Source: Toxonevra muliebris
Lineage: Eukaryota > Arthropoda > Insecta > Diptera > Pallopteridae
Length of the DNA stretch: 64,000 nt
Reading direction: 5' to 3'
Assembly: GCA_963691655.1 (NCBI GenBank)
Contig: OY829328.1
Location: 74,342,400-74,406,399, forward strand
Position 1 is the first letter of the stretch, and each line of letters starts with the position of its first letter. A model generated the notes under the pieces. That model was not told the origin of the DNA and did not search any database. It saw only the letters and a list, made by a program, of their open reading frames with translations. Both the position numbers and the translations under genes were made by a program. This document shows, one piece after another, positions 23,199-34,984 of this stretch.

Positions 23199-23725
23199 TA
23201 ACGCTCGTATCTTTTTTCCAGCCAAAAACTGTATATTTCTACCAAAAATGTTTAAAAAACTGTAAATCGATTTGAAAAAAACTGTACATTTCGCGGTATC
23301 AATTTTTTTCAATGAAAATTAACCAGGAAAGCAATTTATCCATCATTTAAATCGTCTTCGTTCTCCATTTTCATATATCCTTTTGTAGTTGTATTGAATT
23401 TGTGCTTTGAAGAAATTTGACGGAGCGATTCCGGCTTTGCTATGAGGTATTTATAGAAATCAACGAATGCTTATTTCAAGTTACATTTGACGATGAGAAT
23501 CGCCTTCAATGTTTCCACTTCTTTCAAAGGTATACTTGCAACGAGTTGCCCTTGTTCTCTGACACGTTATGCATTGTGATTGATAAATTTGAATTTCGTA
23601 GTGTCCAAAAATTTTATATTTTTGTCTTAGTATAAACGCGGTATTTTGGTAAAAAAGACGGTATGCGGTTTTGGAGTTGAAAAAGCGGTATACTACTGCG
23701 AAAAACTGTATAGATACGAGCGTTA
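23199..23725. mobile_element. hAT-type MITE with perfect ends
   Basis: Perfect 14-bp inverted repeats TAACGCTCGTATCT (23199-23212) and AGATACGAGCGTTA (23712-23725) enclose 527 bp. The 8-bp flanks ggtataca at 23191-23198 and 23726-23733 are identical. There is no transposase-like reading frame. Perfect ends and duplication make this one of the best defined elements in the window and suggest recent insertion. Confidence 0.9.
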
Positions 23726-23733
23726 GGTATACA

Positions 23734-24797
23734 GCAAGACATATGTTTTTGTGCATGGGACTCAAGTAGTGTTGCCAAACGTCTCGTTTTTATTGGGACA
23801 TCCTTAATTTTTCATTAATTTATAAATGTTCCGCCGAGACAGCATTTCCTCCCCCGGGTTTGTATATATTTTCTAACTCAGTACTTACTTTTTAATGGCA
23901 GCTCTGATTACATATAATAATAGAAAAATCCAAAACAGAAAGAGGACACGAAGTAAAACAGATATTTATTGTATTTTGTTGTGGGGAAAAATCTTTTTTC
24001 ATTATCCAGATGAAAGCTGAAAAATCCCAATATTTTATCTTAATGTCCAGATGAAGTCCAATTTGCATCTGGCAACCCTACTCCATATCGACTTGATTTT
24101 CTGCTGTTCAACATGCATCATTCATCGCTTCAAAAGAAGCGCTCAGTCAACAGTGGTGGAACAATTCTGTATTTTGGTTGGCTTTATATCAATAATTTTG
24201 TTTCGTTTATGCGCATGTTCTTATGAAGGTTGCGGTTTGGGATTCGTGAAATATGAGCTTTAAGCTTTTTTTTTTATTTTATTCAGAAGATAAAAGATGT
24301 CGCAGGAAAAAGCTACCTACAATATTGCTTTCCAATTTGCACTTTGATGACAGCTACATTATCGAAGATTACACTATAAAGCACGAAAAAAATTTCTGAG
24401 GAAAATTACTACAAACATTTTTTTTCGAGTCAGAACGAACTTTTGATATTGACGATTTTATGATTTTTTTAAAAAATGACTTTTTATAAAATTTTCAATT
24501 TATGTTTTTTTATAAAATTTTCAACAACAACAAAACTGAGCGTCTTTGGAGCTTAACGAAGTTAGGGAGAGTGCCCATTTTCAGTACGTAGCTAGTACAA
24601 TGAACTTTTGAGCCCAAGGGATCTTTGCTTTCTACGGACATTAATTAAACCATATTTAGCTGATGTTGGTATGGGTTCTTGGACCCTCAGGAGTATCAGG
24701 TTAATGAATTTACTGACCTTCTGATAAGCAAGGGTTCATAAATTGGTTTGTTAGACCCGAAACCTGAATGAATTTGACCCACAATCGTAAATGGGAA
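23734..24797. other. Spacer without recognised content
   Basis: AT-rich, with short frames only. Nothing resembling a gene family or a transposon end was found. Confidence 0.4.
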
Positions 24798-25021
24798 AAT
24801 TGTGTAACGATATATATGTAGGGATATGTATGCACTAGCGCATGCTAGAAGGGGAGAAGGGGGAAGGGGTCTAACTCCAAAAACTTTTAAGACGCTATTC
24901 CTGGTATATAATTGTGTAAATATATATATAGAGATATGTATGCACTAGTGCATGCTAGAAGGGGAGGGGGACAGGAAGGAAGGTCTAACTCCAAAAACTT
25001 TTAAGACGCTATTCCTGGTAA
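24798..25021. repeat. Tandem duplication, two copies of 112 bp
   Basis: Unit 1 (24798-24909) and unit 2 (24910-25021) both start AATTGTGTAA, share GATATGTATGCACTAG, CATGCTAGAAGGGGAG and finish AAGACGCTATTCCTGGTA. Differences are concentrated in a purine-rich middle (gaagggggaaggg against gggggacaggaagga). Confidence 0.85.
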
Positions 25022-26203
25022 GTATTTCACTGGCAGATGGAAAGAGTTTATTATTAGATTAATATCAGTTCCAAGTAAAAAATGCGAGTTCAATAAGATT
25101 CGTGACATAAGATAGCTTGAAAATAAAAGCGCATTTTCACTACGGCTCGGTCTGCTTGTTGTTTTTGCTATTCAGAATGGCGGGCTGTTTGTCAATTTGT
25201 GTTAATACCGAGGTGAAAAAATATATTCATATTGTATAATTTGTATGTATAGTTGATACACATCAACTTCAGCTCTTCCGTTTCCGTGTATAGGAACGCG
25301 CACCAACAATATGTCTTATTTTATGCTGTTATCCTTATTTTTTTTTTTTTTTTTATGTTTGTATATGATTTTAAAATATTTCACATATTTCACGTTTTTA
25401 GCACGTAACTTAAGCTCATGTGCTAGTGTGTGTTTGTGTGTAGATATGTATGTGTGAGTTTTAGTCTCCTCAACATTTTCATCATACATTGCTACGTACA
25501 TAGTAACTAGTGCGTCAAATTGAAAAGAAAGAAAAAATAATTACAATTTTTGTTTGTTTTTTTTTTTTTGAGAAATTTTCAATTTATATGCCGTCATATA
25601 AATGTGAATTTGTGATTTTAAGATGTGCATACGTTCTGATGTTTATGTACCCAACACTAAAATTGAAATGTGCTTACAGTTTGTTGAACATCTGAATTGC
25701 AAGGAGAGCAGTTTGGAAGCAGTTTAAGTGCACCATATACTTACGAGTGAAATTTATGTCTTATCATTTCATTGTAGGGCAGCAAAACGGAGAAACGTTC
25801 ATCAATACATATATCTTTCTTTTTCTTTTTCTTTTTCTTTTTCTTTTTCTTTTTCTTTTTCTTTTTCTTTTTCTTTTTCTTTTTCTTTTTCTTTTTTTTT
25901 TTTTTTCCTTTTTCGTATTCTTTTTCTTCTCTTCTGCTTTAATTCTCCCAAAACTGTATCCTGCTGCGCATCTAAACATATGGGCCGAAATTTGTAAATC
26001 GAAACCAATGAAAAAAATTTTTTTTTTCAAATTCCACGCAATTGTTCTTAATTTTAGTTAATATGTATCTTATGGTATCGAGCAATATGAATATCAGCAC
26101 AAAAATGTACTCTAAACTTTAACAATTGAGCCTATAAAGTTGTTTCCTCTTGTAAAGTGGAAATGGAGTAAAATCACAGAGCACAACTAAAAGGTAACTT
26201 ACA
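25022..26203. other. AT-rich spacer with a long microsatellite
   Basis: Contains the CTTTTT hexamer array listed separately and poly-T tracts at about 25338-25355 and 25557-25570. Reading frames spanning the hexamer array (repeating FLFLFL or KRKRKR) are artefacts of the repeat. Confidence 0.5.
25815..25906. repeat. (CTTTTT)n microsatellite
   Basis: About 12-13 uninterrupted copies of the hexamer CTTTTT are followed by a pure T run. The array is polypyrimidine on the plus strand and so has triplex-forming potential. Its purity implies recent slippage. Confidence 0.95.
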
Positions 26204-27367
26204 GGGTGACAATTGTAAAGTGACGCAAGTTTAATACTCTGCAGCAAGCTTTGCCATTTACCGTTACTTTAATTTAAAAAGCAAATTCATTCATCATTGG
26301 CTTTGCTTTTAATTTCATTTGAATTTTTGTTATTACATTTTGAAATTTCCATAAAAATGGACAAGAAAAATATTCGTCGTGAAATTATGAAATTTCATTT
26401 GGCAAATTATAGTAGCCGTCAAATTGCAAAGGCTTTAAATTTGTCAAGTCGTACGGTAGACCGAGCTATTATTCGATATAATGAAACTGGGGGTTTTGGA
26501 GATAGAGACCGGGGAAAATTTTCAACAGTTGCCACTACTGGTTTAACAGAAAAAATTCGTAAACGAATCAAGCGAAATCCAAGGCGCTCAATGAGAAAAA
26601 TCGCTAAGGAAGTGGGAGTAAACCGTGAAACAGTGCGTATCATTGCAAAATCAAAGCTTAATCTTAAGCCATACAAGCTCCGAAAAGCTCAAGATCTGAC
26701 ACAAAAAAAGAAAGATTTGCGACTGCAAAGATGCAAGGCGTTGCTACGCTCCTCCGTGTTAAAAAATTTTGAAAATATCTTGTTTACAGATGAAAAAATT
26801 TTCACGGTTGAACAACATTTCAATGCGCAAAATGACCGAATGTGGCTAACATCATCATCGCAATAAAATAGGACTGTTGGCCGAGTTCAAAAGCCAGCTT
26901 CCGTTATGGTATGGGCTGGAGTTTCCGCTAATGCCAGAACCCCTCTAATATTCGTTGAAGAGGGTGTTAAAATTGACCAGGTTGTTTATCGGAGCATTTT
27001 AAATGAACATGTTCTTCCCTGGGCCCAAGATACATTTGGAAATGAAAACTGGACTTTCCAGCAAGATTCTGCACCTTCCCACATGGCAAACTTAACGCAA
27101 ACATGGATAAAAGAAAATTTTTCTGGATTCATAACATCTCAAGAATGGCCACCATACTCCCCAGACTTGAATCCAATGGACTACTCTATTTAAAGTATTT
27201 TAGAGAGTAAGGCTTGTGCATCTCAACACCACAGTCTGGAGTCGCCGACAAATTCATTAGAGAAAGCCTGGACTGAAATTGATCAGGAAGTCCTGCGGCG
27301 AACAGTCCTACGATTTCCGGATCGATTGAAGGCATGTGTGCAGGCTAAAGGAGGTTATATTGAATGA
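26204..27367 (+). mobile_element. maT-type (DD37D) Tc1/mariner transposase pseudogene
   Basis: From the ATG at 26357 a single frame runs 336 codons to a TGA at 27365-27367, broken by only two stops (26864-26866 and 27191-27193). The N-terminus has a helix-turn-helix (YSSRQIAKALNLSSRTVDRA) and a second one (RRSMRKIAKEVGVNRETVR). The catalytic residues are the D of LFTDEKIF, the D of QQDSAPSH and the second D of SPDLNPMDYS. Counting gives 37 residues between the last two, the signature of the maT group. CAGGGTGACAATTG preceded by TA at 26204 may be the left terminal repeat; no matching right end was found, so the right boundary given is the stop codon. It cannot encode a full transposase without readthrough. 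Confidence 0.88.
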
Positions 27368-28690
27368 GGTGGGGTTCAAATGAATGCTTATATATTCAGC
27401 AATGTATATTTTTTGGATCGAAAAAAAAATCGACAATTTTCTTCCTTCATATCTGTGTAGAAAGCCGTGAAAAATGTGTAACGTAACAGTCTTTTTTTGT
27501 TTAAATAAAATGATTGCTACTAGTTTATCATCGACGGCGCACATAAAAGAAACCATCATTCTTTTCATGTGAAAGTTTCTTACCGGAATGCAAAAATCGC
27601 TGAAGGTTTTGAAAATTTGAAACGACGGACCATCATAGCAATTCAAAAATTAATTCTTCTCAGCAATGATTTCTGGTTTCGAAGATGAATTTGGAATAAA
27701 AATGTATTAGAACTAATTAGCAAAGTCCCATAGAAAAGGATGTGCTGTTGATATTGGTGCAACTACAAAAATAGTCGTGCGAAAGCAGGTTCTAGCTCGG
27801 AACTGCCTTGAAAATTATACGTCAGATTTCATTGCTGCATTTCATTCGGTACGAATCAAAAATCGCCATCGAAAAAGTTGTTGAGGGTAACTTCACTGCT
27901 ATAAATAGTATGTTAAATGCAGCTGAAATTTTTGCTGTTGCAAAAAACATTGACCCACCAGATCAAAGTCATTGAAGGAAAAATAGTGGCTTTCATTACT
28001 TCCAAACAAGGATAAAATTAATTATCTCTATAATTTTTGAATTATGTAAATTTAAATCTGATATTTAAATTGTGCATAAATGTGCAATGTTATAAAATAT
28101 AAAAGAAGTAATATTTACCATAAAGTAAATTTAAACTTATCTAATAGGCAAAGAACCAATAAATATACGTTTTGACTCACTTAATATGCTTTATTGCATT
28201 AATTTCGCTTCAACTGTAAACAAAAATCGATAAGTAACGTAACAGTCTTCTTTGTGTAACGAAACAGTCCGCACATGTATGCTTTTAAAAAGTTCAAAAA
28301 CATTATTTTTCAATAAATTTATGATTTCAGGCGTTTCTTTGCTCTTTTAGCTCTCATTCAGATATACAAGGGATCCACTAATTTCGCTGACTTTTGCTTA
28401 CATATAAGGCAACCTCCGAAATCACTTCCAAAAAATGTAACGTAACAGTCCGCCTTAAAAGGTGTATAAGTCAAAAACAACAGGGAATGGACTTTAAGTT
28501 CATAAAAGTGTAATTTGAGTCTTGAGGCCTATTTTCATATGCAATCATAAAAGAGTGTGATTTCATACGGCATTGATGACATGTATGCCAAAAAGTACGT
28601 TCGATTGTAACGTATCAGTCTAAATTTCGGCCCATATGGGAACCTTATTCCGGACTCACTATATCAAAAATAAATGAATAGGATGCGGTT
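27368..28690. repeat. Region with five direct copies of a TGTAACGTAACAGTC motif
   Basis: The motif occurs near 27475 (gtgtaacgtaacagtc), 28232 (agtaacgtaacagtc), 28254 (gtgtaacgaaacagtc), 28435 (atgtaacgtaacagtc) and 28605 (ttgtaacgtatcagtc), always in the same orientation. Between them is AT-rich sequence with one decayed coding-like stretch on the plus strand (about 27845-27975: IAIEKVVEGNF ... LNAAEIFAVAKNI). Neither end nor family is recognised. The motif could be a subterminal transposase-binding repeat of an undescribed element. Confidence 0.6.
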
Positions 28691-28989
28691 CAATATACAA
28701 AAAGATGTGCTCAACGCTTTCGCAGATGCGCAACAGTATCACTACCGCGTCGATTCGTTTTCTGCTGTTGGGTATATGCTTCTGCGAATGTATATGCATT
28801 TATTATACATGTATTATTAACCTAACAAAAATTTGTCAATTTTCGTTTTATTTGTATTTTTCTTGTTGTTGTATTCAGTTGTTGCCAATGCTAATGTCAT
28901 TTGCGGTGTGTGGTGTTGCTAGTAAAATGCATATTTTAGATACTTTTCTTAGGTTTCTAAAGTATGGTTTGCTTAAAGTTTTCGCCCTA

Positions 28990-29980
28990 GTTCGTTCTAA
29001 GGCCGGGCATTCGTAAAGAACATTATAAAGAAATTATTCCTCATCTGTAAATCGAATCAAAGGTAGCTGGAACTCTAGCCTAGCACTCATTCATTCAACT
29101 CAGGCTACTGAAGTGGAAAAATTAAATATGGATTATTCTTCCTCCGGATATTTACAACTACCACAGTAGGTGTTGTGCTGGGTACCTTGAAACTAATATC
29201 TAAAATATTTAAAATGACCTTTAAGTACATAGTGACGATTCTGCAAATGGAACCACACCGGTTTCCAAAAATTTGTTTCTTAAGGCTGCTACACTTACAG
29301 CGCCATGCAAACGCGGAAGCCGAATATAACTTCGGTGTCTTTTTAAATAAAATACGCTTATCCCACATGTGGAATAACTTAGGCCTCAGAGGCCTAGATA
29401 AATATGGGCGAGTTGGCTCTGGAACGCTTCAATCGGTTTTTAAAATTCCAGTATGTGCTAAGCTGCGCTAGCTCCTCCTCTCTAAACTTCAAAATTTTGC
29501 GGTCATTAGATGATCAATTAGTCCCATATGTTTGTTATAGAAACCAATTTTATATGAGTAAGATATTTGCACAATTTCGCTTATCTACAAAGTACGTCCT
29601 TAGATTTTGTATAAATGGGCTTGACTATAGCCCAAATAGCTTGACCAAAATACCTTATGTTTGCAGTGCAATCTAAATAAAATGGAAAGCCTACAACATT
29701 TTCTTTTTGAATGCCCAAGCTACTCCAGTTTTAGAAAATACTACCTAGGTTCAATTTTAAAATCATTTAATAGCAATCCAGTCTCTATGTTTCAATGTGT
29801 CAAGGATCAATATGTAGTCAAGATGTTATACTTTTATGTTGTTAACTGTTTAAGGTTGAGAGCCAATATGTTAAATGATTAACTTGGTGAATGTAAATAA
29901 CTATGATAAGTTTAGCAAACCCTGCTACAAACTAAAAAAAGTTTAAAAGCAGGAATGAATAAATGATAATAATAATAATC
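28990..29980 (+). pseudogene. 3' end of a degraded non-LTR retrotransposon
   Basis: Plus-strand frames carry PKICFLRLLHLQRHANAEAE followed by YNFGVFLNKI, and later LQHFLFECPSYSSFRKYY and VVNCLRLRANMLND, the usual C-terminal end of an insect LINE polyprotein, with its zinc-knuckle-like tail. The frame is interrupted. It ends in (ATA)n-type sequence (gataataataataatc, 29963-29980), a common LINE tail. The 5' limit is uncertain. Confidence 0.75.
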
Positions 29981-31560
29981 ATATGATTCGCTTTCCGCCC
30001 GGTCCGTTTTGTTGGCTATTTATGTCCCATGCGACATGAACAGGTTACCATGACCGAAGGTTGTTTTTTTTTTACAGAGCAGGTGCATAAAGATAATGAG
30101 AACCACCGTGGGGCATGACCAAATGACTCCAGTACTTCCTACGCACGCTAATATATAATTTTCTTTGTGTACGTTTGGTTTCAGTAACAATATCCATAGT
30201 TCTTGATGAGTGCTTTCCACCACACAAGGCCGTATTTAGGGGGGAGGTTTTGGGGGTTCTGACCCCCCCTCCCCGAAATGTGAAAACATTTTCCTAATTT
30301 TTGATATTGATTGCCAGTGGATGGAAAAAAAGTCAAAATAAAATCTATTGAACGATTTTTAAATATTTTTTAATCGGTTTCTTTCTAAAAAGTCAAGTAA
30401 AAGAAAAAATTTTAAAAAGAAATTTGAATTCAAATCGTATGAAGTTTTTCAGGGGTTTCAACCCCATTTTTCTAAAACGTGACGTAATGGGAAGTTTTTG
30501 ACCTCAGATTCGTGTTCAGCATGAAAAAATCATTAGCAAACATTAGGAACAATTCAACAAACCCATGCAGGACAGTGTTATTGAATAAGCTTCAAAATTC
30601 TTAATCTTAAAATATAATTAATCCTTTCCCACTGATAATCATTCGAAAAAAATTAGTCTCTGACTATTTTTGGCATCTTTGATCATTTTTTTGAGGTTGG
30701 GTTCATTATAAATAATGGCAAGTCAATGAGTTATCGAAATTATGTCTTTCACGATAAAAAATGTATTGGAATCCACATTGAATAATATTTATTTGAAAAA
30801 ATTTAAATTGATTATTCTGTGAATTTTTTTGTCATTTTCGGCCATTTCTTTTAGGTTAAGATTAAGAAAATTCAAACATCAGTTTCATACAAATTTTATA
30901 TAAATATTTTCGTCGAATGAAAACCGCCCCCCCTCAAGATTGGTCATACAACTGTAAGTTCACACGAATGGTTGGGAAATGTCATTTTCCACCAAACAAT
31001 TTGTTTGCTGGTGTAGAATATGATTCCCATTTTCTTCACCCAATGCTACGTGTTCAGTTTCAGTTCAGCTGAGAATCTAAGATAGTACCTGACGCAGGCT
31101 GACGTTTGCTAATTGAGTTGCGGAAAGGCAATACTTGGTATTTTAGTTCTGTCGAGGAAAATCATAAGTTATATTTTACTTGGATTCAAGGTAAGTCTAT
31201 ATTCTATGGCCCAGATACTAAGTTCTTCCAGTGGTCATGCTTGGTTGCAGCTCTTATCAGTATAACCATGCATACATATGCCATAACTTTAAAACTTTCC
31301 CTGTTTAGCCTTCTCGGATGCCTCATTGCGTGTCTTCTTTAATTTTAAGATGGAAAAAGTATATGTATGTTTCAGAAAAATAATCCGTAAATAATTTTAT
31401 TATTACACTCAAACCATTTTAGATGCAAAACTAACCAAGTTATCTTAGATCAAAATATATCACATGTAAGTCACTTTAGAAATGCTTGATTTTGAATAAA
31501 AGTTAATATATTCAATCAAAATAACAAGTTTTTTGAAGCGAACTACATATAAGCCATTGG
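29981..31560. other. Spacer; possible G/C-run-bordered relic
   Basis: AT-rich. Near 30240 there is TTTAGGGGGGAGGTTTTGG, and near 30925 the inverse-like GAAAACCGCCCCCCCTC, which may be ends of an old inverted-repeat element; the match is too poor to call. No gene seen. Confidence 0.35.
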
Positions 31561-31738
31561 GCATATCTGGGTTAATTTGATAATTCCTGGTGTGATGATT
31601 CGGAGGAGTATTTTCAATATCCTTAGCGATATTGACTCTGGAGCGACTATCTTCACAAAGGGCGTACAGATTTGTGGCTATACTGAGGAGCTTGCTATCA
31701 TCGCAAGAAACCCATACGCTTTTGCCGACACCGCGTTA
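31561..31738 (+). pseudogene. RT fragment interrupted by a younger LINE (left part)
   Basis: The plus strand reads GDIDSGATIFTKGVQICGY, then TEELAIIARNPYAFADTAL. This resembles the catalytic region of a non-LTR reverse transcriptase, where YADDIDIIGR is usual, but the Asp pair is lost (YTEE). It continues after the LINE insertion at 32851 as (K)LVGLEVNIEKTKYLFTSQN, with a frameshift. Confidence 0.7.
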
Positions 31739-32838
31739 GGTTAGGTTAGGTTGAAGTGGCAGCCTTCTGCTTGAAAGCACACTTAAGCACATAATTAGGC
31801 TCATTGTGATACCACAGTACGGCGCGACTCCCTCATTTACGGAGTGGAGAACCATGAGGATTCCATAATGAATCTGGCTATGTCCTTAATATTTACGGAT
31901 GATAGCTCGGACAGACTAGTGAAGAAAGGTGAGCCCAGGAGTTTTAGTTTCCTCCTGGCCAGGTATGGGCATTCGCACATGAAATGGAGGACTGTTTCTT
32001 CCTCCTCCTCAGAGCCGCAGTCCCGACAGAAGTCATTGAATGGCAGTCCTAGTCGTGAGCACCGAAGTCGTAATGCTGATGGAGTTTCTGCTAAGGTTGA
32101 GTAGCTGTCTAGTTCGTCTATTGTCCATAGTGGTCCATGTTAGCCTGGTAATGCCACAGGTATGCTCCGCTACCCAGGATCTTTTTGCTTCCTCAAGGTA
32201 GTTTTGCTTAATGGCCAATTTAATAGACGTAAGAGGGACACCAATTGTGCAGGAAGGTGATATATCTGTAAGCTGCGAGCCCTGTTTTTCTAACTCGTCG
32301 ACATTGCAGTTACCTGAAATATCCATATGTCCAGGCACCCAATATAGGTGGACCTGCGAGTGACTCGACAAAATATTGAGAGAAGATCGGCAGTCGAGAA
32401 CAAGCTTTGATGTAGTGAAAACACCGGCAAGGGACTTGATTGCTGCTTGGTTGTCCGTGTAGATGCAGATATTCTTATCGAATGAATCGTTGTGAATAGG
32501 CCACTTGGACGCTTGATATATAGCCATTACTTCCGCCTGAAAGACGCTGCAATGGTCAGGAAGTCGGAAAGAGAGTCTGAGATCTAACTTACTAGAGAAG
32601 ATGCCACAGCCGACTGTTTCCTCGATTCGAATCCATCTGTATAGATGTCAATTGAATTGTCAGTGACCTCCTCGTCAGTAACCCATTCCTCTCTACTGGG
32701 GATATGGGTGAAGAACGTGTGGTTTAAATTAGGGGTAGAGCAAATGTAGTCCACGTTAGTTGGTACGGACATATCGTGGATTAAGATCTTGGCATGACCC
32801 AGGTTTGACCGGGTCCAGCGAGTTAGGGCACTGAGTCT
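31739..32838 (-). mobile_element. 5'-truncated LINE with RNase H domain, exact 12-bp target duplication
   Basis: Flanked by gacaccgcgtta at 31727-31738 and 32839-32850. The minus strand encodes RNase H remnants: NSIDIYTDGFESRK, NICIYTDNQAAIKSLAG and LYWVPGHMDISGNCNVDELE. They are followed by a C-terminal tail with a Cys-rich CRDCGSEEEE-like motif; frames are disrupted. The 3' end, at the low-coordinate side, carries repeated AACCTAACCT units. A second copy of the family lies at 52230-53450. Insertion is into an older reverse-transcriptase relic. Confidence 0.9.
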
Positions 32839-32850
32839 GACACCGCGTTA

Positions 32851-32945
32851 CATCTCAAACAAAGCGAAGCTGGTTGGACTAGAAGTTAACATTGAAAAGA
32901 CAAAATATCTGTTCACGTCGCAGAACACCGCACGCGACGGTAGCT
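32851..32945 (+). pseudogene. RT fragment interrupted by a younger LINE (right part)
   Basis: Continuation of the plus-strand relic from 31738. GLEVNIEKTKYLF matches the GL-IN--KTKY motif that follows the catalytic motif in RTE/jockey-type reverse transcriptases. The join across the younger insertion is supported by the 12-bp duplication. The boundary with the next LINE is approximate. Confidence 0.65.
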
Positions 32946-34254
32946 TTGAGGTCGGGCCTCACACGACAAATATCTAAGTGAAAGAAATCAGAGTGCCGCA
33001 GCGATCTAATAGGTACATTGAAGCTAATTAATTGCAAAAGATCTGAACAGTTAACCCTACCCATTACAATATCCGAAATATATAGAACAGATAAGACTGA
33101 TCTCCTACTCTCCAAAGATTTTAAACTTATGAGATCACAGCGAGCTTTGTATGAAGGAACCGGATCGGAAAATTTTAGTTTCCGTAACGCAAATCTTACG
33201 AATGATTTTTGGATTCGTTCAATTCGTAGAGTATGGGAGGAATAGAATGGATTCCAAATAAAGGAAGCATATTCCAACTTCGAGCGAACTAAAAAAGTGT
33301 ACAACGATTTTAATCAAATTTTGAATAAAAAATTACTCCAAGGTCTTTAATTACCTTAACTCGATTTAATGGCGAATTGGCAAGGATGTAAGATTACATG
33401 GATACCAAGATTAACAACTGTACTAACAAATTCTAAAGCAGTCCCACTGACATATAACGGTGGAAATATGACTCTACGCTGTGGACTTCTACAGATTGGC
33501 AATACAAAAGGATTTGGTCGGGTTCAGGGATAAACCATTATTACTACTCCATTTACTGAGAGCAACTAAGTCAGCATTCATCTTAGAGCACAGGTCATTA
33601 ACAAGCTCTAGGGGGCTGGACATATAAAGCTGAATAACATCAGCATAAGCATGCACAGCGGAATGTAGGCCCACGGAAAAAATATAATTTATAAAAATAC
33701 TGAATAGCAGTGGGCCAAGAATTGATCCATGTGGAACACCTGACTTCATGGAGATGTATTGGGAAGAGACATTGCCGACTTTAACTCTTTGTACCCTATA
33801 TTGTAAATAACTATTCATAAATGCAACTGCATTGGTGTCGAAACCATAAAGTGATTTTAGTTTTGCGCATAGCAGTGAGTGACTAACATTGTCAAATGCT
33901 TTGGAAAAATCCAGTAAGCACAGTAGGGTAGTATGATCATTGTCATACGATATCCTAATATCGTCCATAATTTTCATCATGGCTGTAGAACAACTATGTC
34001 CGGCTCGGAAACCAGATTGAAGTGGTGACAAAAAATTGTTTACGTGGATATATGCGGAAATTTGCTCAGCCATGAGATTTTCGCAAACTTTTGACAAAGA
34101 TGGGAGGATGCTGATAGGTCGAAAATCATTTGGTGCAGAGGCTGAAGAGATTTTAGGTTTTGGAATAATATTTGCTATCTTCCAAGCTTTAGGAAAGCAT
34201 GAGGAGGCAAAGCAATTATTCTTGAAATTTTACATAACCTCAAAAATGATATAA
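32946..34254 (-). pseudogene. Jockey-type LINE reverse-transcriptase pseudogene
   Basis: Minus-strand frames run from CFPKAWKIANIIPKPK and NDFRPISILPSLSKVCENLM (34250-34080) through LQSGFRAGHSCSTAMMKIMD, LCLLDFSKAFDNVSHSLL, SGVPHGSILGPLLFSIFIN to AYADVIQLYM, then SKLEYASFIWNPFYSSHTLR and the C-terminal RRSVLSVLYISDIVMGRVN. The catalytic YADD is changed to YADV, and the frame breaks between 33489 and 33304, so it is inactive. There is no RNase H domain. This order is typical of jockey-clade ORF2. Confidence 0.88.
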
Positions 34255-34984
34255 AAACTCAGACGAATTTGCTATTTATAGTCAAAAATATAACGCTCAT
34301 TTGTGACTATTCAGTCATAATTCAAAATTTTGAACTTTCCAGGAGAAGGAGTATAATTTTTCCGTATTTTAGATATTTATCGGGAAGGGGGAGTTTCTCC
34401 TATTTTTTCATGTTACAGTTCATTTGACTTTTCTCACAAATACATATGCACATATATGTGTGTGCGTGTGTGAGTATATATATATCAGACAATATTAATT
34501 TAACAACTTTTATACACAAACAACAACCAAAAAAAAAAAGCTAAGTGTATAAAAAAATTTTATGTGGTAGAGAAAAAGAGAATGCAAAGTGAGAGAATAC
34601 ATAGTTAACAAAGCGAAAACCAAAACAAAACAATACAAAAAAAAAAAGAAGAAAGCAAGGAAATATATGAGAACATGTGCTCAAATACCAATCAAAGTTG
34701 ATTGATTACGTGAGCGAGAAAAGTTTGCCAATCAATGACTGCCAAAATGAATGCAAAAAAAAAAAAAATACAAAATCCGAAAAAAAATAACCCAAACTGA
34801 AAACAGAATTAAGGCAGTGAAAGAGAAAGAGAGAGATTGTATGGAAGAGAGTGATAATATAACAATACAAATGAATTGTTGTATATTTAATGTAAAGAAA
34901 TGTAGAGAATGACGATCTACTGTTGAGTAGTAGGAACAGGCACACACACACATTCATTACAAGACCAAAAAAATCATTCACATA
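34255..34984. other. Low-complexity spacer
   Basis: AT-rich with a (TG)n/(TA)n stretch near 34455-34490, several A runs and a (CA)n run at about 34941-34952. No gene. Confidence 0.45.

Noticed and set aside
25728..26061. Frames encoding FSFSFS, FLFLFL or KRKRKR runs
   Set aside because: Products of the CTTTTT microsatellite, not genes.
30235..30945. G-run and C-run bordered segment as a MITE
   Set aside because: The two ends pair only over a G/C homopolymer and a short TTTT block, and no duplication is visible.
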